DNA of 64,000 bases from Rattus norvegicus (lineage: Eukaryota > Chordata > Mammalia > Rodentia > Muridae). The number at the start of each line of letters is the position of its first letter. Position 1 is the first letter of the stretch. The position numbers and the translations under genes are program-made. The DNA is taken from the NCBI RefSeq assembly GCF_036323735.1, contig NC_086026.1:49382039-49446038 (forward strand). Direction: 5' to 3'. Below, one piece after another: positions 23,154 to 34,954 of this stretch. Under the pieces are notes generated by a model. It was not told the origin of the DNA, did no database searches, and worked only from the letters and a program-made list of their open reading frames with translations.

Positions 23154-23564
23154 GTACGCTTTCTCTCTTCCCCCTCTCCTCTCTCTCCCTTCCCATGGTG
23201 ACTTCCTTGACCACCTCCTCTGGGGCCAGTGTACTCACCTAAGATCAGCTTCCCAAAAACTGCCTTTAATATAATCTAATCTTGCTTAGATAGGCTCATT
23301 TCACTGGTGGAGAAATAACTTATCACTTTGCAAACCAGAGCTTTCCCATGAGTCACGGGATAGCTATCCAGATGTACAAAAATACTTATCTAGCACACTG
23401 TTAATAGTCTGTTAATGGACAGATGATGAATTGCTCTAGGACTTTGTCACCACCGTTCTTTTATTTCAAAACAAACTGAACTCAAATCTCTTACATTTAA
23501 ATGTTTCCCCTTGTCTCAACCTCCTTAGTTACATCACGGTATACATAGCCTACATTGTAATGGG

Positions 23565-23663
23565 TTTTTTTTCCATCTTTATTAAATTGGGTAGTTCTTA
23601 TTTACATTTCAAATGTTATTCCCTTTCCCGGTTTCCATGCCAACATCCCCCTAACCCCGTAAT
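23565..23663 (-). mobile_element. Very short L1 3' end
   Basis: 'tatttacatttcaaatgtta' followed by 'ttccctttcccggtttcc' is the reverse complement of the terminal L1 3' UTR, as also seen at 38620 and 58740. Only about 100 bp are present. Confidence 0.8.
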
Positions 23664-23683
23664 GTTTTTTAATGTCTTTAAAT

Positions 23684-23684
<1 letters not shown>

Positions 23685-23737
<53 letters not shown>

Positions 23738-23812
23738 CCCCCCACTCTCTCTCTCACAAACACACACACACACACACACACACGCATGCACGCACGCACG
23801 CATGCACTTTCT
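23685..23812. repeat. Compound (CT)n / C-run / (CA)n repeat
   Basis: About 24 CT units, a run of nine C, more CT, then (CA)n grading into CACG/CATG units. Confidence 0.95.
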
Positions 23813-23824
23813 CTCTCTCCCACA

Positions 23825-24570
23825 TCATTATTTAGATTGACAAAATTAAGTAAATCATACTTCTCAAGCCAATATAAAATGTCATATTAAAATCCTCATC
23901 TATTTCAATCTCCTTTTATGTCTCCTTAATGATGCCTTCCCTTGCCTCTTCTGAAAGGCAGAATGCACTTATATGAGGTCTTATGTTATGTATATTATTG
24001 TTTAGTTCTGACTAAAGACAGCCTTACCATTCTTCTCAAACACAGCAGTGATTCAGAGCAATGACAGTGTTTCAGGAAACATTCTTTGAGGCAGGATAAA
24101 AGGTAGATAGGCAAAGTGAAGAGGGCATAAGGGAAAGGAACCCTTTACTCTAGAGTCTAGTTAAAGTCTCCAAAAATGCTAGTAGAACACCTTGAAACAA
24201 CTAACAAAACTCATAACTAGCAAATACATAAAAATATTTTTCATATGGAGATACTTCATATAAGAATGCTAAATTAGCTATGGGGACTGTGAAAATGGTA
24301 AGTGAAGTGATTCTCCTGTAAAAGCATGATTCGTTACAGTTCAAATAACAATTTAGAAAGTATAGTGGTTGTAGTGTTGATGTGGACAAAGAAAGAGTGG
24401 GTTGGGAAATCACACCGAAGGCTGGCTCCATACAAGGTTATGGGAAAGGAACACAGGTTAGAAAGCCAGGAAAAGATTAAGGGGATACAGGAATGGAGAG
24501 AAACCCTTCACCCTAAGGCTGAGAATCAAGATACTTAAGTTTCTCAGCAAGTTCCAAATTTCTAAGAGGT
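23825..24570. other. No gene seen
   Basis: AT-rich sequence without recognised coding or repeat content. Confidence 0.5.
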
Positions 24571-24585
24571 AATCCTTGTATTTCT

Positions 24586-24687
24586 TTTTTTTTTTTTTTT
24601 GGTTCTTTTTTTCGGAGCTGGGGACCAAACCCAGGGCCTTGTGCTTCCTAGGTAAGCGCTCTACCACTGAGCTAAATCCCCAGCCCC
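24586..24687 (-). mobile_element. ID SINE (minus strand)
   Basis: Reverse complement of the ID core ('ggggctggggatttagctca' to 'ggtccccagctccg') with a T-rich left side representing its A tail. A perfect 15-bp target duplication, aatccttgtatttct, lies at 24571-24585 and 24688-24702, so this is a recent insertion. Confidence 0.95.
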
Positions 24688-24969
24688 AATCCTTGTATTT
24701 CTAAAGCTATTTCAATGAAGATGTTCAGAATGTTTATGACCCTGAGTTCAGCTGTGTCACCCACCATTCCTATCTCATCCCTGAACAATATCTAAACAAT
24801 ACACCACATAAAACTCCTCTACAATTTCATTTCCACGAGGAAATTGAGATAAAACTGAATCAATTCATAAATCTTTGCTTAATTTTTTAAAATTAAACTT
24901 TGATTAATCTTTAAAGTGTGTAATAAAATTGGATGCTTTAAGCAAAGTAACTTACAAAGCAATAGATGC

Positions 24970-25291
24970 ACAAATATATATATTATACATATATACATAC
25001 TTGTATATACATTAAACATACACATATACACATAAATATATGCATGTATATATAATACATACATGCATGCATCTATATAAGTGTACATGTATGTATCTAT
25101 ACATGTATACATTATACATATATGCACATGTATATATACATGCAGATATACATATGTGCATATACACATATGTATACATATATACATATGTGCATCTGCA
25201 CATATATTCATATATGTATCTGTATTTGTATACATATATGTGCATAAACATATACGCATGTATACACATATACATATACATACATATGTAG
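24970..25291. repeat. AT-rich (TACATA)n-like variant repeat
   Basis: About 320 bp of irregular alternating purine-pyrimidine units (ATATAC, ATGTAT, GCATGT) open on both strands as Tyr/Met/Cys/Ile-rich frames. The open frames are by-products of the repeat. Confidence 0.9.
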
Positions 25292-25299
25292 AAATGGCT

Positions 25300-26620
25300 A
25301 TAAAATTAAAACCGTAATCAGCTATGAAAACCATCGAAGGTGCTCTATAGCATGCAGTGTTGAATATTTCGTCAACACTGAATTCTTTGTCTAAATAGAA
25401 GCACATCCACCTTAACATGCACACTTGTTCTCATCATCACTGAGTTGTAAAATTATATGTTTTATATATAAAAGAATTGTTTTAAACTGAGTTTAGCTGT
25501 ACTTAACTGTACCACACTCAATTTGCTACCTTTTCCATTCAGTTCCAAGTGTTTCCTAATAGTATACTTTATGATTTTATTTTATCCAAGAATTTATTCA
25601 AGATGTTTTTAGATTTCTGAGAAGTAAGGTACATCTACTTACAAGCTGTTTCTTTTAGGTATTCCTCCTTAGTTTAATTTTACTTACAGTTCAAGAACCT
25701 ACTGGCTTCATATTACTTACTTCTTGCTTGTGCTCTGTGTAAATACAGTTGATGAACATGTGTTCTGATTTGAAGGTGAAGTCTTAATTCATGTCCACTA
25801 ATCAGTACTTCTTAAACATCTTCCACTCACAAGCATTTTTTATCCTGGAAATTTGTGTATGACCCTGGTATACATGCGTATAAAATAGGTATAAAACTCA
25901 AACATCTATAGTTATATATCATAAAGAAACTCAGTGGATATACAGAAACCTTTAGTGTTACCAAATCTCCTGTGACCCTGATATTGGGTAGCAAACATAT
26001 TTAAGTGAGGGTTGGTGCACCAGACTAAGTACATTGTTAAACCCATTTGGGACCCACAAATTATTGAAAGGGACCTATTAAAGGTCCCCCAAACAAAATT
26101 AGCTTGTCAATATCTCTTTGCACTTTTTCAAATTTTGTTTTTATAGTTTGGAGCTTTCAATTCCGTGGGAGACAGTTGATTCCAATGAGCTTACTTCTGG
26201 TGAAGTCAACATAACATTATCATACAGTGACAATCTTCATCAATAGTAATATATTTGGCTATAAATTTTGTCTCACTGTCACCAGAGTACACAAAGTCTA
26301 TTATGCATGTTCTTGGCCTCCTTAATAAAGGATTTTTTTAATGGATTCAGAAAAAAGATTAGAAGACAGTTAAGTAGGCTCAGGGAGAGAGGGGGTATCC
26401 TGAATACCAGCACAGACAATCGTGCAGTCTCTGCCAACATCTGGACCGAAGCAGTAGAAATAAGGAGACTAAGGAAAGTTATGCCCTCTACGTCAAGCAA
26501 ATTGGAGGCTGGAAGTTCAGCAGTAGAAGTCTGGAAGCTATTGCCTGGCAGGGAAAGAGCTGGCTCATTAAAAATCTGCAGACGTGTCGGATTTCTTTGA
26601 ACATTTTGGGTTGGGTAGAT
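25300..26620. other. No gene seen
   Basis: No recognised gene. An open frame at 26268-26600 has no identifiable similarity and no start or splice context. Confidence 0.5.
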
Positions 26621-26621
26621 C

Positions 26622-27113
26622 TGTCATGCTCAAGTTGCAGGTACCCCAAAGACCGCTGAGGAGTCAATTCTAATGTAAACACGTAAGAGTCTTCATTAGG
26701 CGCTCTAGAGCAAGGTCTCTCACCATCCCTCTTGTAATGGGTCAGAGTGAGAGTGTAGGGGCACAAGGTATTTATTGTGGTTACAGCAAGCTTGGTGCAT
26801 TTCCATATGGGTCAGCAAATTAACATTTTAAAACTACATTCCTGCTGTACTCTGCAGGAACTGAACATGGGGACAAAACCACCTGACTAGCAGGATGGCA
26901 GTTACCTACTCTCTGCAGGATGTCTTAGGTTATCTATATGTACCTTGACCCTGCTATTCAGCCTAACTGACTGTTGTTAAGGAGGAGAGGGGGTGAATTA
27001 CAATAGGATGCTTGCTCAGGAGAAGTCTGACCTTCCTCCTGGAATTGGAGTTTAGCCCCTGGTCTCACAGAAAATGGAGTTTCTTCAAAAAATGGAGTTG
27101 GTTGGGCTTTACA
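26622..27113 (-). mobile_element. Solo ERV LTR, copy B
   Basis: About 490 bp, clearly the same family as copy A: both share on the + strand 'gcaggtaccc', 'agagcaaggtctct', 'ttattgtggttacagcaa' and 'ggaattggagtttagcccc'. Flanking 4-mers are gatc and ggtc, consistent with a decayed 4-bp duplication. No internal proviral sequence adjoins it. Confidence 0.75.
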
Positions 27114-27119
27114 GGTCTT

Positions 27120-27530
27120 CAGGTTGTAACTCCATCTCTAATATGGTAGGAACTTTTGCTCAAAAGAGGCCCCATCCTGTCCAGACAAGACATGGAAGTG
27201 TCCAATGGTTACATTTAAAAGGGTGTTGCCAACCACCAAACATGCCATTTGTGCCAGAAGATGCCCACATGTTGATATTCACATGTCCCAGGTGGTGCCC
27301 GAGAAGCAGATGGCGGCCAAGAGCCCTCTATCATTTGCTGTCTTAGTAAAAATGAGGCTGAACCTGCTTTCCTTGCGTTTGCATCTCAGTCCATGTTTTC
27401 ACTTTTCTTCCTTATAGGACAGGTATGACTATTGGAAGTGGCAAATAGTGTGGGCGTCTGCTTTTCAAATCCTCTCTGGTTGTCAGTCTGTTCACTGAAC
27501 AATTCCATACATTTCCACTTCTTTAACCTA
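27120..27530. other. No gene recognised
   Basis: A frame of 90 codons ending at 27346 begins within the LTR edge. I recognise no protein in it. Confidence 0.4.
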
Positions 27531-27540
27531 TTGGCAGACG

Positions 27541-27795
27541 CAGTTTCCTTTCTTTCTTTCTTTTCCTTTTTCTTCTCTTTCTCCTTCTTCTCCTTCTCCT
27601 TCCTCTTCCTCTTCCCCTTCTACTTCTACTACTCCTCCTCCTCCTTATTCTCCTCCTCCTTCTTCTCCTTCTCCTTCTCCTTTTCCTTCCTCTTCCTCTT
27701 CCCCTTCTACTTCTACTACTTCTCCTTCTCTTTCTCCTACTTCTTTTTCTCCTCCTCCTCCCCCTTTTACTTCTTCCTTTTCTTCTTTTTCATTT
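27541..27795. repeat. Polypyrimidine (CTT/CCT)n tract
   Basis: About 255 bp nearly all C and T, with repeated CTTCTCC and TTCCTCT units and a partly duplicated block (27596-27625 resembles 27681-27720). It is the mirror composition of the tract at 20.1-20.5 kb. Confidence 0.93.
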
Positions 27796-27799
27796 ACAC

Positions 27800-28435
27800 C
27801 TTTTAGTTTCCCTTTGTTACCCCAGTTTTCTTTTACTTTTCCTCCTTTACTGAGTTCTGAATTTTTCCTTGGGCGTGTTTTTCATTTTTCCCATTTGGTT
27901 TGCAAGTTCCTATCTCTGCTCTCTATTTCTTCATAGGGTCTCCTGGTGTTTTGAGAAGCACAGTTTAAAATGTCTCCAATCCCCTTCCCCTCACCTTAAC
28001 AAGGACACAGAATCCCAGGGATGATTTATCTCCAGCTTCTCCTGGAACACTGTTGTCTCGATGGTTCAGTGGTTGTTTAAGCCCTTTGGTTTAAACTTGT
28101 TGTTGTTAGTTTTTAGAATCTTCTTTAATGGAACCCTGTGGAAAATATTTTCTTAATTTCTATTCCTTGGAAAATATTTCCATTTTTTTCAAAGAGTTTT
28201 CTAGCTGCAAACTTATAGGATGGCAGTGTTTTCTCTCATATTCTGGGCCCCACTGTGCTGTGAGCTTCTGCTCCTTTGTGTGTAACGTGTCCTCTTGCTA
28301 TCATGTCATAGCATCTACCTCTGATATGTTGGTTTCTCTTTATTCATTCCAGTTGGGATTTACCAGAATTTCCAAATCTGTGAATCACCATGTCATCTCA
28401 AACCTCAGTCTCAGAGTTTTTTTTTTTTGTTTATG
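27800..28435. other. No gene seen
   Basis: No recognised gene or clear repeat boundaries. Confidence 0.45.
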
Positions 28436-28439
28436 ACTT

Positions 28440-28690
28440 ATACTTTTTTATTTTTCCCATTAATTTATTTATTTATTCATTTTACATCCAGACCTCAGCC
28501 CCTTCTCCTCCCAGTCCCCCTCACATATCAGCTCCCCCATCCCCTGACCCCTTCTCCTCTAAGAATGGGGAGCACCCCACCCTGTTCCAGCCCACCCTGG
28601 CACATCGAGTTTCTTTCCTTTGTGTACATCATGCCTAATTCCCTCCTGTCTTCTCTCACTCATCTACTCAGGCTGCATAACATCTCTCAT
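28440..28690 (-). mobile_element. Lx-family 3' end
   Basis: 'ttatttatttattcatttta' followed by 'cccagtccccctcacatatc' is the reverse complement of an old Lx/L1 3' end including its A-rich tail. It is 5'-truncated. Confidence 0.7.
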
Positions 28691-28962
28691 TTAAGTAAAC
28701 CATTACATTAAATTTGTAAATTTTAACATGGTTACATTTTTTTATAGTCTCATGAATGTCTTTTTCAAGTTTACTCGACTATTCCTCATTTGTGATCTTC
28801 AGCTCTTTCCTCATTTTAATACCTTTTTATTTTGTAATTATTTTTCTGTTTTTGAGATTATAATAGGACCACTTCCCTTTCTTCCCTCAAATGTCTCCCG
28901 GGTGCCTCTCCTTGCTCTCTTTCAAATTCAAGGCCTCTCTTTTTGTTCATTAGTTGTTGTTA

Positions 28963-29005
28963 CATGTGTGTGTGTCTGTGTGTGTGTGTGTCTGTGTGTG
29001 TGTGT
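28963..29005. repeat. (GT)n microsatellite
   Basis: GT units with periodic TCTG interruptions. Confidence 0.93.
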
Positions 29006-29447
29006 AGACATATATATATTCCTAAATGTAGCCAGCTAAGTCTGTATGATGCTCTTTTTACATACATTTTCAGGATTGACCATTTTGTATGGGATAACCA
29101 AGTGGTGTGTGCTTCACTCTGAGCATCCCTTAGTTGCCTGCAGGTTTTGTGAAGGTTTGAGGCCTCAGTGGTCTTTCCGCATCCCTGCTTTAACATATTT
29201 ACTGCTCTTTCACTTTTCTAAATAAATTAGCATATGCTAAAGTTGACCTCAGTCACAGTGCCTGGCTGAGTCATAGCACCAAACCTCCACCACTATTAAA
29301 AGAAAACGACACAATAAATACAAAAGTGGAAAAGATAAATTCACCTATAATTTTGACCAAAACTGCAGAAAGGTTGTCAATCTACCTCTGCCCGGGGCAG
29401 TTTACCACAGTGGTGTCAAGATGTAAAAGATGAAACTAAGGAGATAG

Positions 29448-29560
29448 GTCTGAGGAGATGGCTCAGCATTGATGTACTTGGTGTGCAAGCATGAGGAGCC
29501 CAGTTCAATCCCTCATACCCACACATCCCCAAACTTCCACACATCTATACATACTTCCAA
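29448..29560 (+). mobile_element. B2/B4-type tRNA-derived SINE
   Basis: 'ctgaggagatggctcagcat' is a tRNA-derived SINE head with A-box character, followed by 'gaggagcccagttcaatccc'. The body is short and diverged. Confidence 0.6.
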
Positions 29561-29744
29561 TCATAGCAACAGGGACGTAGAGATAGGCTGGGTCGCAGAG
29601 ACAGGCTGGGTCGCACTAGCCAGCCAGCCTAGATTTCTTGAGCGGTAGCAGCCCAATGGGAGACTGTGTCTCAAAAAACCAAGTTGGATGTGATTTCTGA
29701 GGAACAACATCCAAGGCTGACCTCTGGTGTTCCCATGCAAACTC

Positions 29745-29750
29745 ACCACA

Positions 29751-29784
<34 letters not shown>
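29745..29784. repeat. (CA)n microsatellite
   Basis: About 17 CA units. Confidence 0.95.
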
Positions 29785-29787
<3 letters not shown>

Positions 29788-29939
29788 CATGTATGCACAC
29801 ACTTTCCCATGTAGATAGTCTTTTTCTTCTAGTCTCAGGGTACCTGTGGGTGGCCCATCATCATTTTTGGTGTGCGCTTTCCTGGAGGAACCCTACTTGC
29901 TAGAACCTCCCTGGCATACAATCTTATCAGAATCTAATA

Positions 29940-30164
29940 ATCTTAGTGTTTTAAGTTTTATTTTTAACATGTGTGCATTTTTGTCTGGATAAGTAGTTAC
30001 CATTGTACACCACAGTATCCAGGAAGGCCAGAAGAGGATTTGATCTCCTGGAACTGAATTGACAGGCATCTGTGAGCCATTCAATATGGGTGCTAAGAAG
30101 CAGGCCCTGGTCCTCTGGGAAAGCAGCAAGAACTCTTAACACCTAAGCTATCTCTCTAGCCCCA
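29940..30164 (-). mobile_element. B3-type SINE
   Basis: The right end 'aagctatctctctagcccc' is the reverse complement of a B2/B3 head. The body with 'aggccagaagaggatttgat' and 'ctggaactgaattgacagg' is the reverse complement of the B3 body. The left side is T-rich, its A tail. Confidence 0.75.
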
Positions 30165-30169
30165 GTTTT

Positions 30170-31445
30170 AATATTTGGATAATGAAGTGTCGTAGGTTCA
30201 ATTCAACTGTTATCTGCTTCTGTTTCCTCTCGCTCATCACACCTTATGTGCTGGGGAGGTTGGTGCTTTCATTTCACAACCAGGCTATAGTTTTCACATG
30301 TGTCTAGAAAGTTCTTTCTGTCCCATGTTGACAGTGTCTTCCCCTACTCAGGATTTGCAGACTCCTTTGCCAGTTGCCTGGGTATATGTCTACCTTAAAT
30401 TGACATTCATCACTTTTAATTTTTCAAAGCAAAGAATTGTAGGAAGTCTATCAATTCCCAAATAGATTGTTCCCCTTCATCTATAGCCAAGATTAGATAT
30501 GTAATGCGATATTGTCTTTCCTTTGCCAGTTAACAGTTCTCCTGAGAGCATAGCACTGGTCTTGGGAGCCTCTGAAGTTGATCTTACTCATACCACTGTG
30601 CCTTACCCAAATGTAAAACTTTTGCCTTCCATCCTTGAGGACCAAAGCCTGGTCCACCCTCTGCAAGTACAACTGGCATCATCAAACACAACTGACCTGT
30701 CACTCTGATGGCTGCCCTATGTTTGTAAGGTTCACTAGCATAGGCAAAAAGTTGACATTTCTGTTTTAAGTTTTTGTGCTTCTTTTCATAATCTGTACTA
30801 GGAATAGTTTCCTAGTATCTTAGCTCCAACATTGTCAGGAAGAGTGATCTAAGATTGAAGGTTTTAATTCTTAAAATTAAAATTTCTATGTGACAGAAAA
30901 CTCCATGAAGTGGTAGAAAGAAAAAAACAGACACGGGAAGATAATGTGTGCACACAACATAAATCTATGTGAATCTATATGAAGCTATGTGAATATATAT
31001 GATTATATGTGCAGCATGGAGGATAAACATGGTTCTTGCTCCAAGAAGCAAGCTTATTCTGAATCAAATATGAGTGCCTATAGCAAAGAAACACAGATTC
31101 GGGCTGCCCTGAAGGATGTCTTCCCCTATAAAGGTGATTACATAAGCTTTTAGTCACAGGGGGAAAAAGACAGTCATGGAATCAATACATTTGCAAATAT
31201 TTCAGTGGAGACACCAGGCAGCAAATATTTTAGATTTCACATGCTATCTAGAAGCATTCCTAGTTTTGAGGTTGACCACTTCGGGGATAAAGTGGTCTCC
31301 TAAGGGAATACATCTCAAAAGTTTTACCCAGGAGTCAAAAGGAGGCTGAATCCAAAGCAGACATGGACGACAAAATTGCTGCTCAGGAGACAAAATGTAA
31401 ACTGTGCAACTTGAGTAAGAAATGTCCCCACATTCCTGCATATTT
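30170..31445. other. No confirmed gene; one exon-like open frame
   Basis: Mostly unassigned sequence. The frame at 30530-30708 follows a good splice acceptor (ctttcctttgccag) and ends at TGA, with protein-like composition ('VDLTHTTVPYPNVKLLPSIL'). I do not recognise the protein. It could be a terminal exon, a degraded retrocopy fragment or chance. Confidence 0.3.
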
Positions 31446-31449
31446 AATC

Positions 31450-32010
31450 ACTTTGTTTGTGGTGGGTGGTGCTGTTTAGGGAAGTTATGGAGTCTTTGGA
31501 AGATGTGTGCTTGCTGAAGGAAGTGTGTCACTGAAGGCGGACTTTGGGGGTTTATAGCTTCACCTGCCTTCCCTGTCACTCTCTCTGCTTCCTTTAGGTT
31601 GGTGGTCCTCAACCTCCTGTGGGTCTCACGTCCTTTAGGACTCAAACAACACTTTCAGGGGGATTGCATATCAGATATCCTGCACATCAGGTGTTCATAT
31701 TACATAATTTATAACAGAAACAACATTACAGTTATGAAGTAGCAACAAATCCATTCTATGTTTGGAGGTCCCAACAATGTGAGGAACTATATTAAAGGGC
31801 CACAGCCTTAGGAAGGTTGAGAACCATTGCTCTACGTGAGTGAAAGAAATGGGATTAGAATGCTTCATGCTCCAGCTGCCATCTGTGTCTTCCTGCCTTC
31901 ATGGACTCCAGGCTTCTTGATGACCCGCCTAAACAAACCGCCCCCCCCTCTAAGTTGCTTTTGGTCATGATACTTTATCAAAGCAACAGAAAACTAGTAC
32001 AGAACACATC
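31450..32010 (+). mobile_element. MaLR-type LTR relic split by a hAT element
   Basis: 'gtggtgggtggtgctgttta' with following LTR-like sequence on the left and 'ttttggtcatgatactttat' then 'caacagaaaactagtacaga' on the right resemble the two ends of a rodent MaLR-type LTR. A URR1 element interrupts it at about 31608. Confidence 0.45.
31608..31834. mobile_element. URR1-like hAT DNA transposon
   Basis: Terminal inverted repeats are tggtggtcctcaacct at the left and aggttgagaaccattg at the right, the hAT-Charlie 'CAGTGGTTCTCAACC' type. The flanking 8-mers ctttaggt and ctctacgt agree at 6 of 8 positions, as expected for a hAT target duplication. It is non-autonomous, without transposase. Confidence 0.85.
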
Positions 32011-32121
32011 ACAATTTTGGCTCTGGTGCTGCAACATCCTACCTCCCCGCCGTCATCGAGTTCCAGTGAGCCTGCGCACTATTCAGCATAGATATGGCTC
32101 CTTCCGGAAACTTCTGCTTCC

Positions 32122-32558
32122 TCTAAAACCCAACCAACCTCGTTTTGAAGAAACTCCGTTTCGTGCAAGACCAGGAGCTAAACTCCAATTCAAGGAAGAA
32201 AATCACACCTAAGCAAACATCCTATCACCCTCCCCACCCCCATTAAGGAATAGCCAGGCTACAATAGCAGGACCAAGGTACACTGAGATAACCTAAGATA
32301 TCCTGCAGAGAGGAGATAACCTGGCCATCTTGTTTGTCAGGTGGTTCTGCGCTTTTGTTTGGTTCCTGCAGACTGTGCCAGAAATTCAGTTTCTAAAATA
32401 TTAACTTACTGACCCATATGAAAAATTTCCAAATTTTCTGTAACCACAATAAAAACCCTGAACCCCTAAACTCAGGGTTTCCATTCTGACCTGATGCAAA
32501 TCTGAGAGTCTGAGAGACCTTGCTCTCATGCTGGTAATACCTGCACTTGGGCATAACA
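32122..32558 (+). mobile_element. Solo ERV LTR, copy C
   Basis: Same family as copies at 22106 and 26622 but in + orientation: 'taaaacccaaccaacc' start, 'ctaaactccaattcaagga', 'taagatatcctgcagag', the polyadenylation signal in 'ccacaataaaaaccctg', and the 'gcataaca' end. It is somewhat shorter, with no matching target duplication found. Confidence 0.72.
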
Positions 32559-32564
32559 CTCACC

Positions 32565-33105
32565 ACAGAATATACAAAGAATTGGTTTTCATGATCAAAC
32601 AATTTCATAGTATAAAAATTATAGATTAATCTATATATTTTTATTTTTATTTTATGTGATCAGTTGTCTCTGATATTAGCAATGTATGCAAGGCATGCAT
32701 CTTTCTAAGTGATACTATGAAACCTTTTACATACTGCAACATGATATTTGGGGTGACCAATATCCATATCTGTTCCCAAATTTGACTCAAGAATAAGCTC
32801 TGCCTTGTGCCCTTTAAGTGGGGAGCTGTGTTTTATATCAATAAGAATCAAAGTCAAAATTTACAAATGATGGAAATTAATCTCCACTATCTAAAGCTGG
32901 AGATAGTATATTAACTTGAAAATGAAACAAAAATGAATGCTCTTCAGGGTTATGTGCAGAAGCCAGAGACTCTAACTTATTTTGCAACATGTAATATAAA
33001 GACAACCCATTCACCTTACAAAAGTTCATGCAAAATACGGCAGGAACACTACCAAAGAGAATAGAATCAGGGAGGTGATGTTAGCAACAACTTAAAAACA
33101 GACAT
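32565..33105. other. No gene seen
   Basis: AT-rich sequence without recognised features. Confidence 0.5.
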
Positions 33106-33110
33106 TACAT

Positions 33111-33111
<1 letters not shown>

Positions 33112-33164
<53 letters not shown>

Positions 33165-33165
33165 C
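33112..33165. repeat. (GATA)n microsatellite
   Basis: About 13 tandem GATA units ending in GATCGATC. Confidence 0.97.
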
Positions 33166-33607
33166 GATCAAACATGGTACTTCAACACAGTAAAAATACA
33201 TGTGGTCTTGGCAGATGAAAGATGAGACAATTGCCTATGAAAGCAAATATTAAGAAACACAAACAAGTCTTGAATAATGAGAGCATTTGGCTGGCTGGAC
33301 CTCACAGGAGAATAGAACACTAGAGAGAAGTACCAGAGACCTGGAGCCCAAGCCTGTGATATGAACATGCTTCAGGACACTCATGTTTTATGAGGGAAAA
33401 TGAAACCTGCAGAGACCATCATGTAAGAAATTTGCCAATTCTGTTTGAACAGCAGTATAAAGGAACATTAATTACAAAAGAGCCAAACTACTTTTTAGCC
33501 ATGATACAATATTTAGATGGTCATATTGTTAAGTATGTCTTTCTTCATAGGATCTAGAAGATACAACACTTCCAAAGAGGATGGCATATTCTTTGTTACG
33601 AATGAGT

Positions 33608-33685
33608 TTTGTGTGTGTGTGTGTGTGTCTGTGTGTGTGTCTGTGTGTGTGTCTGTGTGTGTGTTTGCTAATGTGTGTGTATGTA
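33608..33685. repeat. (GT)n microsatellite
   Basis: GT units with regular GTCTGT interruptions. Confidence 0.95.
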
Positions 33686-34017
33686 TATATAAAATTTTTC
33701 CTACCCTGAAAACTCTCTACAGACCTACCTTCCCTCCCAATTCCTCCGCTTTCTTCACTTTTGCTCCATTAAACAAATACCCGTGTAATTTTATGATTCA
33801 CATAAGTGAATATAAAATCAGTAAATCTGTTGGGTTCAAAATGATGATGTGTTTATAGTGGGCAAAGAGAGGCAAAGAGGAGTTTAACCTAACTGCTACC
33901 TAAAAGCCAACTAGCACCCTCCGTGACAACCTACCAAAGAAGTCTCTTCCTCCACCCCAATCTGCCTCTTCTTTTGCCCGTCAATACCTCTGGAATGTCC
34001 TAGCAGTTTCTCTGCGC

Positions 34018-34019
34018 AT

Positions 34020-34075
<56 letters not shown>

Positions 34076-34096
34076 GCACGCGCACACACACACAAC
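34018..34096. repeat. (CA)n with CACG variants
   Basis: About 26 CA units followed by CACGCACG and more CA. Confidence 0.97.
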
Positions 34097-34109
34097 ACAC
34101 CCAGAGAGA

Positions 34110-34950
34110 GGGGGGAGAAAAGAAGGGAGGGAGGGACAACATCAAAAGCAAAGAGAAGAGAGCCTTGGTAAAACCATGTAATTGGTCAATATGTTACTTC
34201 TCCCAGTGTCTCTTATTTCTCCTGCAAACATTTCGGGATCTCCTCCCTCCGAACTCCCCTAGCACCTTCTCTCCTTACTTAGTTGTCTATGCTGTGCTTT
34301 TGAGGCAATACTTGCATTCTATGTTTTAAAAGACTTTTCCAAAGCCTGTAATTTTTCAACCTCACCTCCTGGGGAATTCAATAACATCTTATTTCTTAAG
34401 ACAAAATCTGAAGCTACTTTAAGATTTGGATCTGAAAAAAGAATAATAAGACAAAACAACGCAGCTCCAGGAACATCATTTCCCACAATGTGCAGGAAGA
34501 GAAGATGGAAGCCAGTTGGCTAAGACACGCCTGCCGGCAGCTGTAAGATGGTCTTTTCCAGAAGTTTCTAGCATTGGAGCGTCTTCCTGCCATGTTCCTA
34601 GGATGTGATGCCTTTCCTGCCAGAACAGAAATCCACTCAAAACATCCTCTCCTGCTGATTTTACTCATTACTATTTTCCTCAAACCAACCATCCTATCCT
34701 TCCTTGAATTCTAGATTCCCCTTTTTTACTGTTTAGCCATTTCAAATGAGATTTGTTTTTCTTCCACTACCAACTTTTTTCTAAGTGAAAAATTAACTTA
34801 AAGTTTTTTATAAAATAACTGCAAAATGGAAAAACACTCATCCCCTTTTGCCCAAGCACATTTCATTTTAAGTTTTTGATGAATAATTCTTTTTGGTTTC
34901 AAATCCATTGGAAAATATAGCATTGATAATTCTATGAATGGGGCTAAGAG
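34110..34950. other. No gene seen
   Basis: No recognised gene. Purine-rich start, then AT-rich sequence. Confidence 0.5.
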
Positions 34951-34954
34951 GTCA

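Noticed and set aside
24879..25424. 181-codon minus-strand frame rich in Tyr, Cys and Met
   Set aside because: Produced by the alternating AT-rich repeat; also open on the opposite strand.
27432..27806. 124-codon Phe/Ser-rich frame
   Set aside because: Caused by the polypyrimidine tract.
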